Notes: generated from the letters alone by a model not told the origin. A DNA stretch of 64,000 nucleotides from Mitsuaria sp. GD03876 (GCF_029840635.1 NZ_JAOCCU010000015.1:1-64000); one strand, 5' to 3'; shown: positions 16,399 to 24,464, counted from the stretch's first letter. Translations and numbers: made by a program.

Positions 16399-17238
16399 TT
16401 AGCGGAGCAGGGCCAGCACTTGCTGCGGCTGCTGGTTGGCCTGCGCGATCATCGCGTTGCCAGCCTGCTGCAGGATCTGCGCGCGGCTCAGGTTCGCGGT
16501 TTCCGAGGCGAAGTCCGCGTCCATGATCCGGCTGCGGGCCGCGGTCTGGTTCTCGACCGAGATCTGCAGGTTCGACACGATCGCGTCGAAACGGTTCTGC
16601 GAGGCACCCAGCTTCGAACGCTCGCCCGACACCGTCTTGATCGCCGAGTCGATGTTGTCGATCACGGTGGCCAGGTCGGTCGTCGACGAGGCGTTGGTGA
16701 TCGCGCCACCCGTCACGGCGGTGATCGTCGTGTCGGTGGTCATGTTGGTCGTCGTGACGTCCACCGAGTCGTTGGCCGTCGTGTTGGCGCCGATCTGGAA
16801 GGTCTGCGTGCCCGAATCGCCGGCCAGGATGGCGCGGCCGTTGAAGGTCGTGCCGCCCAGCACGCGCTGGATTTCAGAGCCCAGCTGCGCGTATTCCTGA
16901 CCGATGGAGTCCAGGTCGGTCGTGGTGTTGGTCGCGTTGCGGGCCTGCACCGCCAGTTCACGCATGCGCTGCAGCGAATCGCCCACCTTGGACAGCGCGC
17001 CTTCAGCGGTCTGCGCCAGGGAGATGCCGTCGTTCGCATTGCGCTGAGCGACGTTCATGCCGCGGACTTGCGCGTTCATGCGGTCGGCGATGGCCAGGCC
17101 GGCGGCGTCGTCCTTGGCGGAGTTGACACGCAGGCCCGAGGACAGGCGCTGCATCGAGACCGACAGCGACGATTGGCTGGTCGAAGTGTTGCGCTGGGCG
17201 TTGAGCGACAGCAGGTTGGTGTTGATGACTTGGGCCAT
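16399..17238 (-). CDS. fliC3: Flagellin 3
   Basis: 279 aa with the standard flagellin ends ([49 protein letters not shown]) and a short Thr/Ala-rich centre. The start has a TTAGGAGCAATC ribosome-binding site. The nearest convincing FliA promoter is about 310 bases upstream, giving a long structured leader. Codon use is as biased as in fliC2, suggesting high expression. Confidence 0.96.
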   Translation of the reverse strand: MAQVINTNLLSLNAQRNTSTSQSSLSVSMQRLSSGLRVNSAKDDAAGLAIADRMNAQVRGMNVAQRNANDGISLAQTAEGALSKVGDSLQRMRELAVQARNATNTTTDLDSIGQEYAQLGSEIQRVLGGTTFNGRAILAGDSGTQTFQIGANTTANDSVDVTTTNMTTDTTITAVTGGAITNASSTTDLATVIDNIDSAIKTVSGERSKLGASQNRFDAIVSNLQISVENQTAARSRIMDADFASETANLSRAQILQQAGNAMIAQANQQPQQVLALLR

Positions 17239-17550
17239 GATTGCTCCTAACAGCTATACGTAAAACCGGCAAAAGCGCCGAACCACACATGAGCGCCTGA
17301 GTCCTCCGATCCTCCGACCCGCCGTGAGGCGAACCGGCCGAGGATCTCGGATGCTCCTGCTGAACCTGCCGGGCCATTTCCCGGTGAGGTCCCAGTCCGA
17401 CGCTAGTCAACCGTTGCCGTCCCACCCCTCTTGTTCAGGGAACCAAGAACGCCAGGCCTTCTAACCGGACCACGTGCCGCCTGCCTGCTTCCACTTGCCG
17501 TTGGACTCGTCGTCCTGGTTGGCTTGTTTCTGCGCTACAGCAGCCCCGTT
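17239..17550 (-). promoter_or_regulatory. Long structured 5' leader of fliC3
   Basis: About 310 bases without a plausible gene on this strand. It includes a hairpin formed by GATCCTCCGA and CCGAGGATC, and the 12-base element CACGTGGTCCGG (17465-17476) shared with the fliC2 leader. Post-transcriptional control of flagellin is a reasonable inference. Confidence 0.5.
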
Positions 17551-17557
17551 GAGTTGG

Positions 17558-17585
17558 TTATCGGACCGCGCTCCTTAGAACTTGA
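17558..17585 (-). promoter_or_regulatory. Sigma-28 (FliA) promoter of fliC3
   Basis: On the minus strand TCAAGTTC (17578-17585), 12 bases, then TCCGATAA (17558-17565). The spacer is one base longer than in the other FliA promoters here. The downstream CAACGGGG is shared with fliC2. Confidence 0.75.
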
Positions 17586-17778
17586 GGGCAATTTGTCAAG
17601 ACATGTGATCCGGAGATAAGCAGGTCAGACAACGTGTTGTTTGTCGTTTGACCTCGACCCGGACTTGTGCCCGGGTGTCGGTCTGGCGACGGACATGACA
17701 GTGATAACGGCCCGGACGAGGCGGGATTGAGGGGGAAAGCGGGCGCTTTTCGTGTGCTCGATCACGGGGGTGCAGACC
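17586..17778. other. Spacer between fliC3 and TPR-gene promoters
   Basis: About 190 bases separating two divergent FliA promoters. It is less GC-rich near 17580-17650, and I see no gene, repeat or further promoter. Confidence 0.5.
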
Positions 17779-17805
17779 TAAAGTGCCAACCGGCGCTGCC
17801 GACAA
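17779..17805 (+). promoter_or_regulatory. Sigma-28 (FliA) promoter of the TPR gene
   Basis: TAAAGTGC (17779-17786), exactly 11 bases, then GCCGACAA (17798-17805). It matches the consensus at 6 of 8 and 7 of 8 positions and places the transcript start about 30 bases before the ATG at 17843. Confidence 0.82.
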
Positions 17806-17842
17806 GGCCAGCCGCTTCCGATCAACGACCATGGAGAGGTCT

Positions 17843-18334
17843 ATGCCACTGCAATCGCAAACCGAGGCACGGTCCGCCGTGTCGATGATCGACGTGTCGA
17901 TCGAGGAACAAGTTCACGGCCGCGTCCGCCCGAATTCGAGCGAAGCCCGGCTGCTGCTGGCCCAGGCGCGCAACGCCGCGTATGCGCAGGCCGCCCAGGG
18001 CCGCATCGGCGACGGCGTCGCGCTGCTGTGCAACGCGCTGGAAATGGCGCCGATGAGCGTGGACCTGCTGTCCGACGTCGGCGCGCTGCTGCTGGCCTCG
18101 GGCCAGCTGCGCGAGGCGGCGCTGTACGCGCACCGCGCGGTCGAGCTGTCGCCGCAACACGCGCCGTCGCTGTACACGCTGGGCTTCGCGCTGTCGGGCC
18201 TGGGCGAGATCAAGGCCGCGATCGAAGTGCTGACCATCCTCAATGAAGGTCAGGCGCTGGAGATGCTGCGCCGCGATTCGCCCGAACTGATGGCGATCGT
18301 CGACACGGAATTGCTGCGCCTGCGCGCCGCCTGA
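17843..18334 (+). CDS. Small TPR protein under FliA control, function unknown
   Basis: 163 aa from ATG 17843, chosen because GGAGAGG lies 4 bases upstream; ATG 17831 would overlap that ribosome-binding site. Two to three tetratricopeptide repeats run from about 38 to 140 (AAYAQAAQGRIGDGVALLCNAL, ALLLASGQLREAALYAHRAVEL, YTLGFALSGLGEIKAAIEVL). No signal peptide or membrane segment is seen, so it is probably a cytoplasmic scaffold. The sigma-28 promoter and its place between flagellin and flhDC make it a late flagellar gene. A chaperone or assembly role is only a guess. Confidence 0.85.
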   Translation: MPLQSQTEARSAVSMIDVSIEEQVHGRVRPNSSEARLLLAQARNAAYAQAAQGRIGDGVALLCNALEMAPMSVDLLSDVGALLLASGQLREAALYAHRAVELSPQHAPSLYTLGFALSGLGEIKAAIEVLTILNEGQALEMLRRDSPELMAIVDTELLRLRAA

Positions 18335-18402
18335 CGCCTGCGCGCCGCCTGGCGCGCTGCCGATCCGTCCTCCGCGAGACCGCCTGACAGGCTGTCTCCC
18401 TG

Positions 18403-18450
18403 AAAAACCGCCGCCGAGCCCGGTGCCACCGGGCCCCTCGCGGCGGTTTT
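18403..18450 (+). terminator. Strong Rho-independent terminator
   Basis: AAAACCGCCGC pairs with GCGGCGGTTTT around a second nested stem GCCCGGTG/CACCGGGC. It separates the TPR gene from flhDC copy 1. Confidence 0.9.
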
Positions 18451-18601
18451 CCCTTTGGGGCCTGTCAAGGTGTAGGAATCCGTCCGACAAGGCCGTCGTC
18501 CCGCTCCCTAGCCTGTATCTGGTAGCAAGCTGATGTTGCTGGCCTGCGCGTTTCTTCAGAATTCATTCCATCGCAGCAACGCCACCCCCAGGAGCCCAGA
18601 C

Positions 18602-18925
18602 ATGAACAGCGACCAGATCCTTGCCGAGATTCGCGAAGCCAACCTGTCGTACCTGATGCTGGCCCAGAGCCTCATCCGTGCCGATCGCGAACAGGCGCTG
18701 TACCGCCTGGGCATCTCGGAAGAGACCGCGTCGCTGCTGAACACGCTGAGCCCGGCGCAGATGATGAAGATGGCCTCCGGCAACACGCTGCTGTGCCGCT
18801 TCCGCATGGACGACGACCTGGTGTGGGGCCTGCTGACCTCGCACGGCAAGCCCGCCGCCAACGACAGCGTCTCCCGCCTGCACGCCTCCATCCTGATGGC
18901 CGGCCGCCACCAGGAAGCCGCCTGA
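18602..18925 (+). CDS. flhD: FlhD, flagellar master regulator subunit (copy 1)
   Basis: 107 aa from ATG 18602; the preceding CCCAGGAG is the ribosome-binding site. FlhD and FlhC form a hetero-hexamer that activates early flagellar promoters with sigma-70. IREANLSYLMLAQSLIRADR and YRLGISEE are typical FlhD. It differs from copy 2 at only five positions (S3A, S44T, P51A, M55L, M57I). The flhC partner starts 54 bases downstream. Confidence 0.96.
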   Translation: MNSDQILAEIREANLSYLMLAQSLIRADREQALYRLGISEETASLLNTLSPAQMMKMASGNTLLCRFRMDDDLVWGLLTSHGKPAANDSVSRLHASILMAGRHQEAA

Positions 18926-18979
18926 TCCAGGCAGCCGACTTGCCGATCCAGATCATCCGATAGAGAGCCGGAGACCGAC

Positions 18980-19516
18980 ATGCGCACCAAGTCCATCCTG
19001 ACCGAAGCCAAGCAGATCGAACGCGCGGTGACGCTGATCAAGCTGGGCGCGCGCCTGCAGGTCCTCGAATCGGAAACCGACCTGAGCTACGAGCGTTTGC
19101 TGCGCCTGTACAAGGAGGTCTCGGGCAAGTCGCCGTCCAAGGGCCAGCTGCCGTTCTCCACCGACTGGTTCATGACCTGGCAGCCCAACATCCACGCCAG
19201 CCTGTTCCTGAACATCCACGAGTACCTGAACAAGGTCGCGGAGATGGACGAGATCGACGTCGTCATCAAGGCCTACCAGCTGTACCAGGAACAGACCGCC
19301 GCCCAGAACCTGGAGCAGCTGCTGTCGGTGACCCGCGCCTGGCGCCTGGTCAAGTTCGTCGACAACGGCATGTTGTCGATGACCAAGTGCAGCAAGTGCG
19401 GCGGCCACTTCGTGACCCATCCGCATGAGGTCGCCAAGCATTACGTCTGCGGCCTGTGCAACCCGCCGGCGCGTGCCGGCAAGGGCAAGGCCGCCGGCGG
19501 CATCCAGATGCACTGA
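18980..19516 (+). CDS. flhC: FlhC, flagellar master regulator subunit (copy 1)
   Basis: 178 aa. FlhC is the DNA-contacting subunit. The zinc site is intact: C137-x2-C140 and C157-x2-C160 (CSKCGG and CGLC). The basic tail (ARAGKGKAAGG) may contact DNA. Compared with copy 2, five residues differ (K21H, A107S, Q113P, S133T, S138G). It is followed after 9 bases by the glycosyltransferase gene, so the three genes are probably one operon. Confidence 0.96.
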   Translation: MRTKSILTEAKQIERAVTLIKLGARLQVLESETDLSYERLLRLYKEVSGKSPSKGQLPFSTDWFMTWQPNIHASLFLNIHEYLNKVAEMDEIDVVIKAYQLYQEQTAAQNLEQLLSVTRAWRLVKFVDNGMLSMTKCSKCGGHFVTHPHEVAKHYVCGLCNPPARAGKGKAAGGIQMH

Positions 19517-19525
19517 GCGCGCCGC

Positions 19526-20545
19526 ATGCCGTCGCGCTGGCGCACCTGCCTCGTCGTCATCGCCCGCAACGAGGCGGCGACGATCGCCCGCCTGCTGGAC
19601 AGCGTCCGCCCCCACGTGGACGAGCTGCTGGTGATGGACACCGGCTCCACCGACGAGACCGTCCGCCTGGCCCAGGCCGCGGGCGCGCGCGTCGGCCACT
19701 TTGCCTGGATCGACGATTTCTCCGCGGCCCGCAATGCGGCGCTCGACGCGGCCGGGGCCGACTGGCACCTGGTGCTCGACGCCGACGAATGGCTGACGGG
19801 GGAGGGCAGCGGCGCGGCGCTCGAGGCGCTGCGCTCGACCGCGCCGGACTTCGTCGGCACGATCGCGCTCGAGGACCGCTTCGACGGCGGCACCGCGCGT
19901 TCCCGCCTGAGCCGCGTGCTGCCGGGCGCCGTCCGCTACGCCGGCCGCATCCATGAGCAGCCCTCGCACGCGTTGCCGGTGTGGCCGCTCGATGTCCATG
20001 TCGCGCACGATGGTTATCTGCCGGAACGTCTGGCCGGGAAGCGGGGGCGCAACGAGGCCTTGCTGCTCGCCGCCGTCCAGGACGATCCGGCGAATCCGTA
20101 CCTCTGGTACCAGCTCGGCAAGGATTTCTCCGTCTACGACCGCTTCGCGCAAGCCGAAGAAGCCTTCGCGATCGCCGCGGAGCGCTTGACCTCGATGCCC
20201 CTGCCGCCGGCATGGTGGAACGACCTGGTCGCGCGGCGGCTCTTCGGCCTGAAGTCGCTCAAGCGCCACGCCGACGGCCTGGTCTTCGCGGAAGCGCAGC
20301 TGCAGCGCTGCGCCGAGTCGCCGGACTTCTTTTTCGCGCTGGGGGATCTGCTGCTCGACTGGGCGGCGGACGAGCCGGCGCAGGCGGAGGTGCTGCTGCC
20401 GATGATCGAGGACGCCTGGCGGCGCTGCCTGGAGATCGGCGAGCGCCCGGACCAGCCCGGCGCGGTCGCCGGACGCGGCAGCCACCTGGCGTCGCACAAC
20501 CTGGCGTTGCTGTCATCGATCCTTCAAAAAGGACAGCCGCAATAG
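19526..20545 (+). CDS. Family 2 glycosyltransferase with helical-repeat C-terminus
   Basis: 339 aa. The N-terminal GT-A domain (about 1-165) has VVIARNEAATIARLLDSV and VMDTGSTDETV for nucleotide-sugar binding and the metal-binding LVLDADEWL (DxD-like). YAGRIHEQP is typical of this subgroup, whose members carry TPR-like helices C-terminally, here about 185-330. No membrane segment. Its place between two flhDC copies and next to three flagellin genes suggests it glycosylates flagellin, but the acceptor is inferred only. Confidence 0.85.
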   Translation: MPSRWRTCLVVIARNEAATIARLLDSVRPHVDELLVMDTGSTDETVRLAQAAGARVGHFAWIDDFSAARNAALDAAGADWHLVLDADEWLTGEGSGAALEALRSTAPDFVGTIALEDRFDGGTARSRLSRVLPGAVRYAGRIHEQPSHALPVWPLDVHVAHDGYLPERLAGKRGRNEALLLAAVQDDPANPYLWYQLGKDFSVYDRFAQAEEAFAIAAERLTSMPLPPAWWNDLVARRLFGLKSLKRHADGLVFAEAQLQRCAESPDFFFALGDLLLDWAADEPAQAEVLLPMIEDAWRRCLEIGERPDQPGAVAGRGSHLASHNLALLSSILQKGQPQ

Positions 20546-20708
20546 CGCTGATCCGGCATCTTGTAGGAATTGATCTGACAAACGCGTCGGCGCACTCCCT
20601 AACCTGGAGATGGAAGCGACCTGATGTTTTATGCGTGTCGCGATCTCTACAGTTCGTCTCACGCTGAAACGAAACGACATCAGCACCCAACACCCCAGGA
20701 GCCGAACG

Positions 20709-21032
20709 ATGAACGCCGACCAAATCCTCGCCGAGATCCGCGAAGCCAACCTGTCGTACCTGATGCTGGCGCAGAGCCTGATCCGTGCCGACCGCGAACA
20801 GGCGCTGTACCGCCTGGGCATCTCCGAGGAAACCGCGACGCTGCTGAACACGCTGAGCGCCGCGCAGATGCTCAAGATCGCCTCCGGCAACACGCTGCTG
20901 TGCCGCTTCCGCATGGACGACGACCTGGTGTGGGGCCTGCTGACCTCGCACGGCAAGCCCGCCGCCAACGACAGCGTGTCCCGCCTGCATGCCTCCATCC
21001 TGATGGCTGGACGTCACCAGGAAGCCGCCTAA
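20709..21032 (+). CDS. flhD: FlhD, flagellar master regulator subunit (copy 2)
   Basis: 107 aa from ATG 20709, with CCAGGAG upstream. It differs from copy 1 in five residues, all conservative or in the helix around residues 44-57. Both copies look fully functional; neither is truncated or frameshifted. The flhC partner begins 56 bases downstream. Confidence 0.96.
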   Translation: MNADQILAEIREANLSYLMLAQSLIRADREQALYRLGISEETATLLNTLSAAQMLKIASGNTLLCRFRMDDDLVWGLLTSHGKPAANDSVSRLHASILMAGRHQEAA

Positions 21033-21088
21033 GTTATATCGACGGCCCGCCGCCGAACTGAAGACGACACGACCCCGGAGACACCGAC

Positions 21089-21625
21089 ATGCGCACCAAG
21101 TCCATCCTGACCGAAGCCAAGCAGATCGAGCGCGCCGTGACGCTGATCCACCTGGGCGCCCGCCTGCAGGTGCTGGAGTCGGAAACGGACCTGAGCTACG
21201 AGCGCCTGCTGCGCCTGTACAAGGAAGTCTCGGGCAAGTCGCCGTCCAAGGGCCAGCTGCCGTTCTCCACCGACTGGTTCATGACCTGGCAGCCCAACAT
21301 CCACGCCAGCCTGTTCCTGAACATCCACGAGTACCTGAACAAGGTCGCCGAGATGGACGAGATCGACGTCGTCATCAAGGCCTACCAGCTGTACCAGGAA
21401 CAGACCTCCGCCCAGAACCTGGAGCCGCTGCTGTCGGTGACCCGGGCCTGGCGCCTGGTCAAGTTCGTCGACAACGGCATGCTGACGATGACCAAGTGCG
21501 GCAAGTGCGGCGGCCACTTCGTGACCCACCCGCACGAGGTCGCCAAGCATTACGTCTGCGGCCTGTGCAACCCGCCGGCGCGTGCCGGCAAGGGCAAGGC
21601 GGCCGGCGGCATCCAGATGCATTGA
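21089..21625 (+). CDS. flhC: FlhC, flagellar master regulator subunit (copy 2)
   Basis: 178 aa with the intact zinc cysteines C137, C140, C157 and C160. It is near-identical to copy 1, including the basic C-terminus ending QMH. A GGAGACACCGAC segment provides the ribosome-binding site. The methyltransferase gene starts 10 bases after the stop, mirroring the way the glycosyltransferase follows copy 1. Confidence 0.96.
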   Translation: MRTKSILTEAKQIERAVTLIHLGARLQVLESETDLSYERLLRLYKEVSGKSPSKGQLPFSTDWFMTWQPNIHASLFLNIHEYLNKVAEMDEIDVVIKAYQLYQEQTSAQNLEPLLSVTRAWRLVKFVDNGMLTMTKCGKCGGHFVTHPHEVAKHYVCGLCNPPARAGKGKAAGGIQMH

Positions 21626-21635
21626 GGCCGCCGCC

Positions 21636-22394
21636 GTGGCCGCCCGACTCCCTCATGCCGCCCCGGGGGACGCCCCCTCGGCGCTGCGCTGGCCGGCGCT
21701 GGCGCTGCTGAGCTGGGCCGCCTGCTTCGCGGTCTGGCGCCTGTTCGGGCCGGACTGGCCGGCGGCGCTGGTCGCCTCGGGCCTGGGCATCATCCTGGCC
21801 GGCGTGCACCGGCAGACCTGGCGCCGGCTGATCGTCGCCTCCGGTTTCCCGCTCGCCCTGCTGTTCACCGGGACCGACCTGCCGGCCTGGATCTGGCTGA
21901 TCCCGCTGGCGGTGCTGGTGCTGGCCTATCCGCGCCGCGGCTGGACCGACGCGCCGCTGTTCCCGACGCCCCACGACGCGCTGCGCGCGCTGCCCGCGCG
22001 CGTGCCGCTGCCCGGCGGCGCCCGGGTGCTGGACGCCGGCTGCGGGCTGGGCGACGGATTGGTGGCTCTTCGCCGCGCTTATCCGGCGGTCCGCCTGGCC
22101 GGCATTGAATACAGTGGCGTGCTGTGGCTGCTGGCCCGCCTGCGCTGCCCCTGGGCCGAGATCGCCCGGGGCGACCTGTGGGCCCAGCCGTGGCGCGAGA
22201 CGGACCTGGTCTACCTGTTCCAGCGGCCCGAATCGATGCCGCGGGCGCTGGACAAGGCGCGCGCCGAGATGCGGCCGGACAGCTGGCTGGCGAGCCTGGA
22301 TTTCCCGCTGCCGGGGCAAGCGCCCTTCGCGCAGCTGGAGACCGGGACCCGCCACCAGCTGTATGTCTACCGGGTGCGCGACCTCCGGGCCTGA
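21636..22394 (+). CDS. Membrane-anchored SAM-dependent methyltransferase
   Basis: 252 aa from a GTG at 21636 preceded by TGAGGC; no in-frame ATG lies between the flhC stop and the first hydrophobic segment. Hydrophobic segments at about 17-95 suggest three to four membrane helices. The class I methyltransferase domain starts with motif I RVLDAGCGLGDG (about 128-139) and continues through GIEYSG and IARGDLWAQ. The substrate is unknown. Its position between flhDC and motA suggests a link with motility or the envelope, but this is unproven. Confidence 0.75.
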   Translation: MAARLPHAAPGDAPSALRWPALALLSWAACFAVWRLFGPDWPAALVASGLGIILAGVHRQTWRRLIVASGFPLALLFTGTDLPAWIWLIPLAVLVLAYPRRGWTDAPLFPTPHDALRALPARVPLPGGARVLDAGCGLGDGLVALRRAYPAVRLAGIEYSGVLWLLARLRCPWAEIARGDLWAQPWRETDLVYLFQRPESMPRALDKARAEMRPDSWLASLDFPLPGQAPFAQLETGTRHQLYVYRVRDLRA

Positions 22395-22483
22395 GCCCGA
22401 CCGCGCCCCGTCAACTTCTCACGCGATCAGTCAGGGACGCCCGACCGGCGCCCGCGGAAGGCACCGGCCGTGAAGCGCCGGGC

Positions 22484-22510
22484 TCAAGCGGGCGGGGAGC
22501 CGGTCGATAA
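22484..22510 (+). promoter_or_regulatory. Sigma-28 (FliA) promoter of motAB
   Basis: TCAAGCGG (22484-22491), 11 bases, then GTCGATAA (22503-22510). The -10 element matches 7 of 8. The transcript start would lie about 55 bases before the motA ATG. Confidence 0.75.
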
Positions 22511-22571
22511 GGGATGAGATGGCCCGGACCGCGAGGGGACGCGGCGGCAACTTCAAGACGGAACGACCTTC

Positions 22572-23429
22572 ATGTTTGTCATCATCGGTTGGGTGCTTGC
22601 CCTGGCCTGCATCTTCGGCGTCTTCATCGCGCACGGCGGCAACATCAGCGTCGTGCTGCATGCGCTGCCGTTCGAGATGACCACCATCTTCGGCGCGGCC
22701 ATCGGCGGCATGCTGGCCACCAACCCGCCCAAGGTGATGAAGGCCACGATGAAGGGCCTGGGCGACTGCTTCAAGGGCAGCAAGTACACGAAGGCCCGCT
22801 ACATGGAGCTGCTGGCGCTGCTCTACGACATCCTGCAGAAGGCCCGCAAGGAGGGCCTGATGTCCATCGAGAAGGACGTCGAGGATCCGCACAGCTCGCC
22901 GCTGTTCCAGAAATACGCGACGGTGGGCAACGACCACCACGTCACCGAATTCATCACCGACTATCTTCGGATGATGGTCTCGGGCAACCTGAACGCGCAC
23001 GAGATCGAATCGCTGATGGACGCCGAGATCGACACCCACCACCACGAGGCCTTCCTGGCCGTGATCGCGCTGCAGCGCCTGGCCGGCGGGCTGCCGGCCT
23101 TCGGCATCGTCGCGGCGGTGCTGGGCGTGGTGAACACGATGGGCTCGGTCGGCCAGCCGCCGGCGGTGCTGGGCGGGATGATCGGCTCGGCGCTGGTCGG
23201 CACCTTCCTCGGGATCCTGCTGGCCTACGCCTTCGCCGAGCCGCTGGCCGGCGCGCTGGAAGCCAAGGTCGACGAGGCCGGCAAGGAACTGCAATGCATC
23301 AAGACCACGCTGCTGGCCTCGATGCAGGGGTATGCGCCGCAGGTGGCGATCGAATTCGGCCGCAAGGTGCTCTACTCGACCGAGCGCCCGACCTTCGCCG
23401 AGCTCGAAGGCCACGTGAAGAAGAAGTGA
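22572..23429 (+). CDS. motA: MotA, flagellar stator proton channel subunit
   Basis: 285 aa, full length. It has four membrane helices, with the first two at the N-terminus (MFVIIGWVLALACIFGVFIAHGG and the FGAAIGGML region), a large cytoplasmic loop with charged residues that engage FliG, and helices 3-4 around LPAFGIVAAVLGVVNTMG and VGTFLGILLAYAF. The conserved prolines of the channel are present. It precedes motB by 15 bases in the same operon. Confidence 0.97.
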   Translation: MFVIIGWVLALACIFGVFIAHGGNISVVLHALPFEMTTIFGAAIGGMLATNPPKVMKATMKGLGDCFKGSKYTKARYMELLALLYDILQKARKEGLMSIEKDVEDPHSSPLFQKYATVGNDHHVTEFITDYLRMMVSGNLNAHEIESLMDAEIDTHHHEAFLAVIALQRLAGGLPAFGIVAAVLGVVNTMGSVGQPPAVLGGMIGSALVGTFLGILLAYAFAEPLAGALEAKVDEAGKELQCIKTTLLASMQGYAPQVAIEFGRKVLYSTERPTFAELEGHVKKK

Positions 23430-23444
23430 ACGGAGTGAATCACC

Positions 23445-24392
23445 ATGGCCGGTGACGCCAAGAAACTCCAGCCCATCATCATCAAGCGCGTCAAGAAGGG
23501 CGGCCATGCCGCCCATGGCGGCGCGTGGAAGATCGCGTACGCGGACTTCGTGACGGCGATGATGGCCTTCTTCCTGCTGATGTGGCTGCTCGGCTCCACG
23601 ACCGAGGGCGACAAGAAGGGCATCGCGGACTATTTCGCCTCGCCGCTGAAGGTGGCGATGTTCGGCGGCTCGGGCTCGGGCGACGCCTCGCACATCATCA
23701 AGGGCGGCGGCCAGGACCTGACGCGCCAGACCGGCCAGGTCAAGGCCGGGGACGTCGAATCACCCCGCAAGACCATCAACCTCAAGGCCCTCAAGGAAGA
23801 GCAGCGCCGCGCCGAACGGGTGCGCCTGCAGCAATTGAAGGACAAGGTCGAGAAAATCATCGCGGACAACCCCCGAATTGCGGCATTAGGTGGGCAAATC
23901 CGGCTCGACATGACCCGCGAGGGCTTGCGTATCCAAATCGTGGACGAGAATAATCGTCCGATGTTTGACAGCGGCAGCGCGGTGGTAAAGCCGTATATGC
24001 GCGAGTTGCTGCAGGAACTCGGCAACGTGTTGTCCGAGGTGCCCAACCGGCTGACGCTGGAAGGACATACGGACGCACAGCCGTTTTCTGCGGGCGAGCG
24101 CGGATACAGCAACTGGGAACTGTCGGCGGACCGGGCCAATGCCTCGCGGCGCGAGCTGGTGGCGGGCGGTTTGCCGGATACCCGGGTCCTTCGCGTGCAG
24201 GGCCTGGCATCGAGCAAGCTGCTCGATACCAAGGACCCCAAGGCCCAGGTCAATCGCCGCATCAGCATCATCGTGATGAATCGCGATGCCGAGGATGCGG
24301 TGCTGAAGAACCTGCCCGACGAGGACGAGGACGCCACGGAACCCGCGGCCAGCGCGCCGAGGATTTCGAGTTCCGCCCCCGCGGGCCGATAA
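23445..24392 (+). CDS. motB: MotB, flagellar stator peptidoglycan-anchoring subunit
   Basis: 315 aa. The single membrane helix contains the proton-carrying aspartate, D34, in WKIAYADFVTAMMAFFLLMW. A plug/linker follows, then the OmpA-like peptidoglycan-binding domain (about 155-275, including LTLEGHTDAQPF and NWELSADRANASRREL). The C-terminal tail is acidic. The last codons overlap the cheY FliA promoter. DNA around 23860-24000 is less GC-rich than its surroundings. Confidence 0.97.
   Translation: MAGDAKKLQPIIIKRVKKGGHAAHGGAWKIAYADFVTAMMAFFLLMWLLGSTTEGDKKGIADYFASPLKVAMFGGSGSGDASHIIKGGGQDLTRQTGQVKAGDVESPRKTINLKALKEEQRRAERVRLQQLKDKVEKIIADNPRIAALGGQIRLDMTREGLRIQIVDENNRPMFDSGSAVVKPYMRELLQELGNVLSEVPNRLTLEGHTDAQPFSAGERGYSNWELSADRANASRRELVAGGLPDTRVLRVQGLASSKLLDTKDPKAQVNRRISIIVMNRDAEDAVLKNLPDEDEDATEPAASAPRISSSAPAGR
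24366..24392 (+). promoter_or_regulatory. Sigma-28 (FliA) promoter of cheYZ inside the motB 3' end
   Basis: TCGAGTTC (24366-24373), exactly 11 bases, then a perfect GCCGATAA (24385-24392), whose last three bases are the motB TAA stop codon. The transcript start would be about 65 bases before cheY. Confidence 0.8.
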
Positions 24393-24464
24393 CGGTCCGG
24401 ATCGACGTTCGCCCGTCATAACTAGATCTCGTCTTAAGCCCTCCAGTCCCCTCAGAGGAACGCC

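Larger units (their letters stand above)
18471..19516 (+). repeat. flhDC duplication, copy 1 (control region plus genes)
   Basis: The segment from TGTAGGAAT (18471) to the end of flhC is repeated at 20562-21625. The upstream regions share TGTAGGAATnnnnCTGACAA-like and CTCCCTAxCCTG sequences; the genes are almost identical at protein level. The intervening DNA is the glycosyltransferase gene. Confidence 0.85.
20562..21625 (+). repeat. flhDC duplication, copy 2 (control region plus genes)
   Basis: Second copy of the flhDC unit. The upstream region (20562-20708) has diverged much more than the genes: TGTAGGAAT, TCTGACAA and CTCCCTAACCTG remain recognisable, while the rest differs. Confidence 0.85.

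Noticed and set aside
13906-17238. Three flagellin genes as a possible assembly artefact
   Set aside because: The genes differ at many positions, and each has its own leader and control region.
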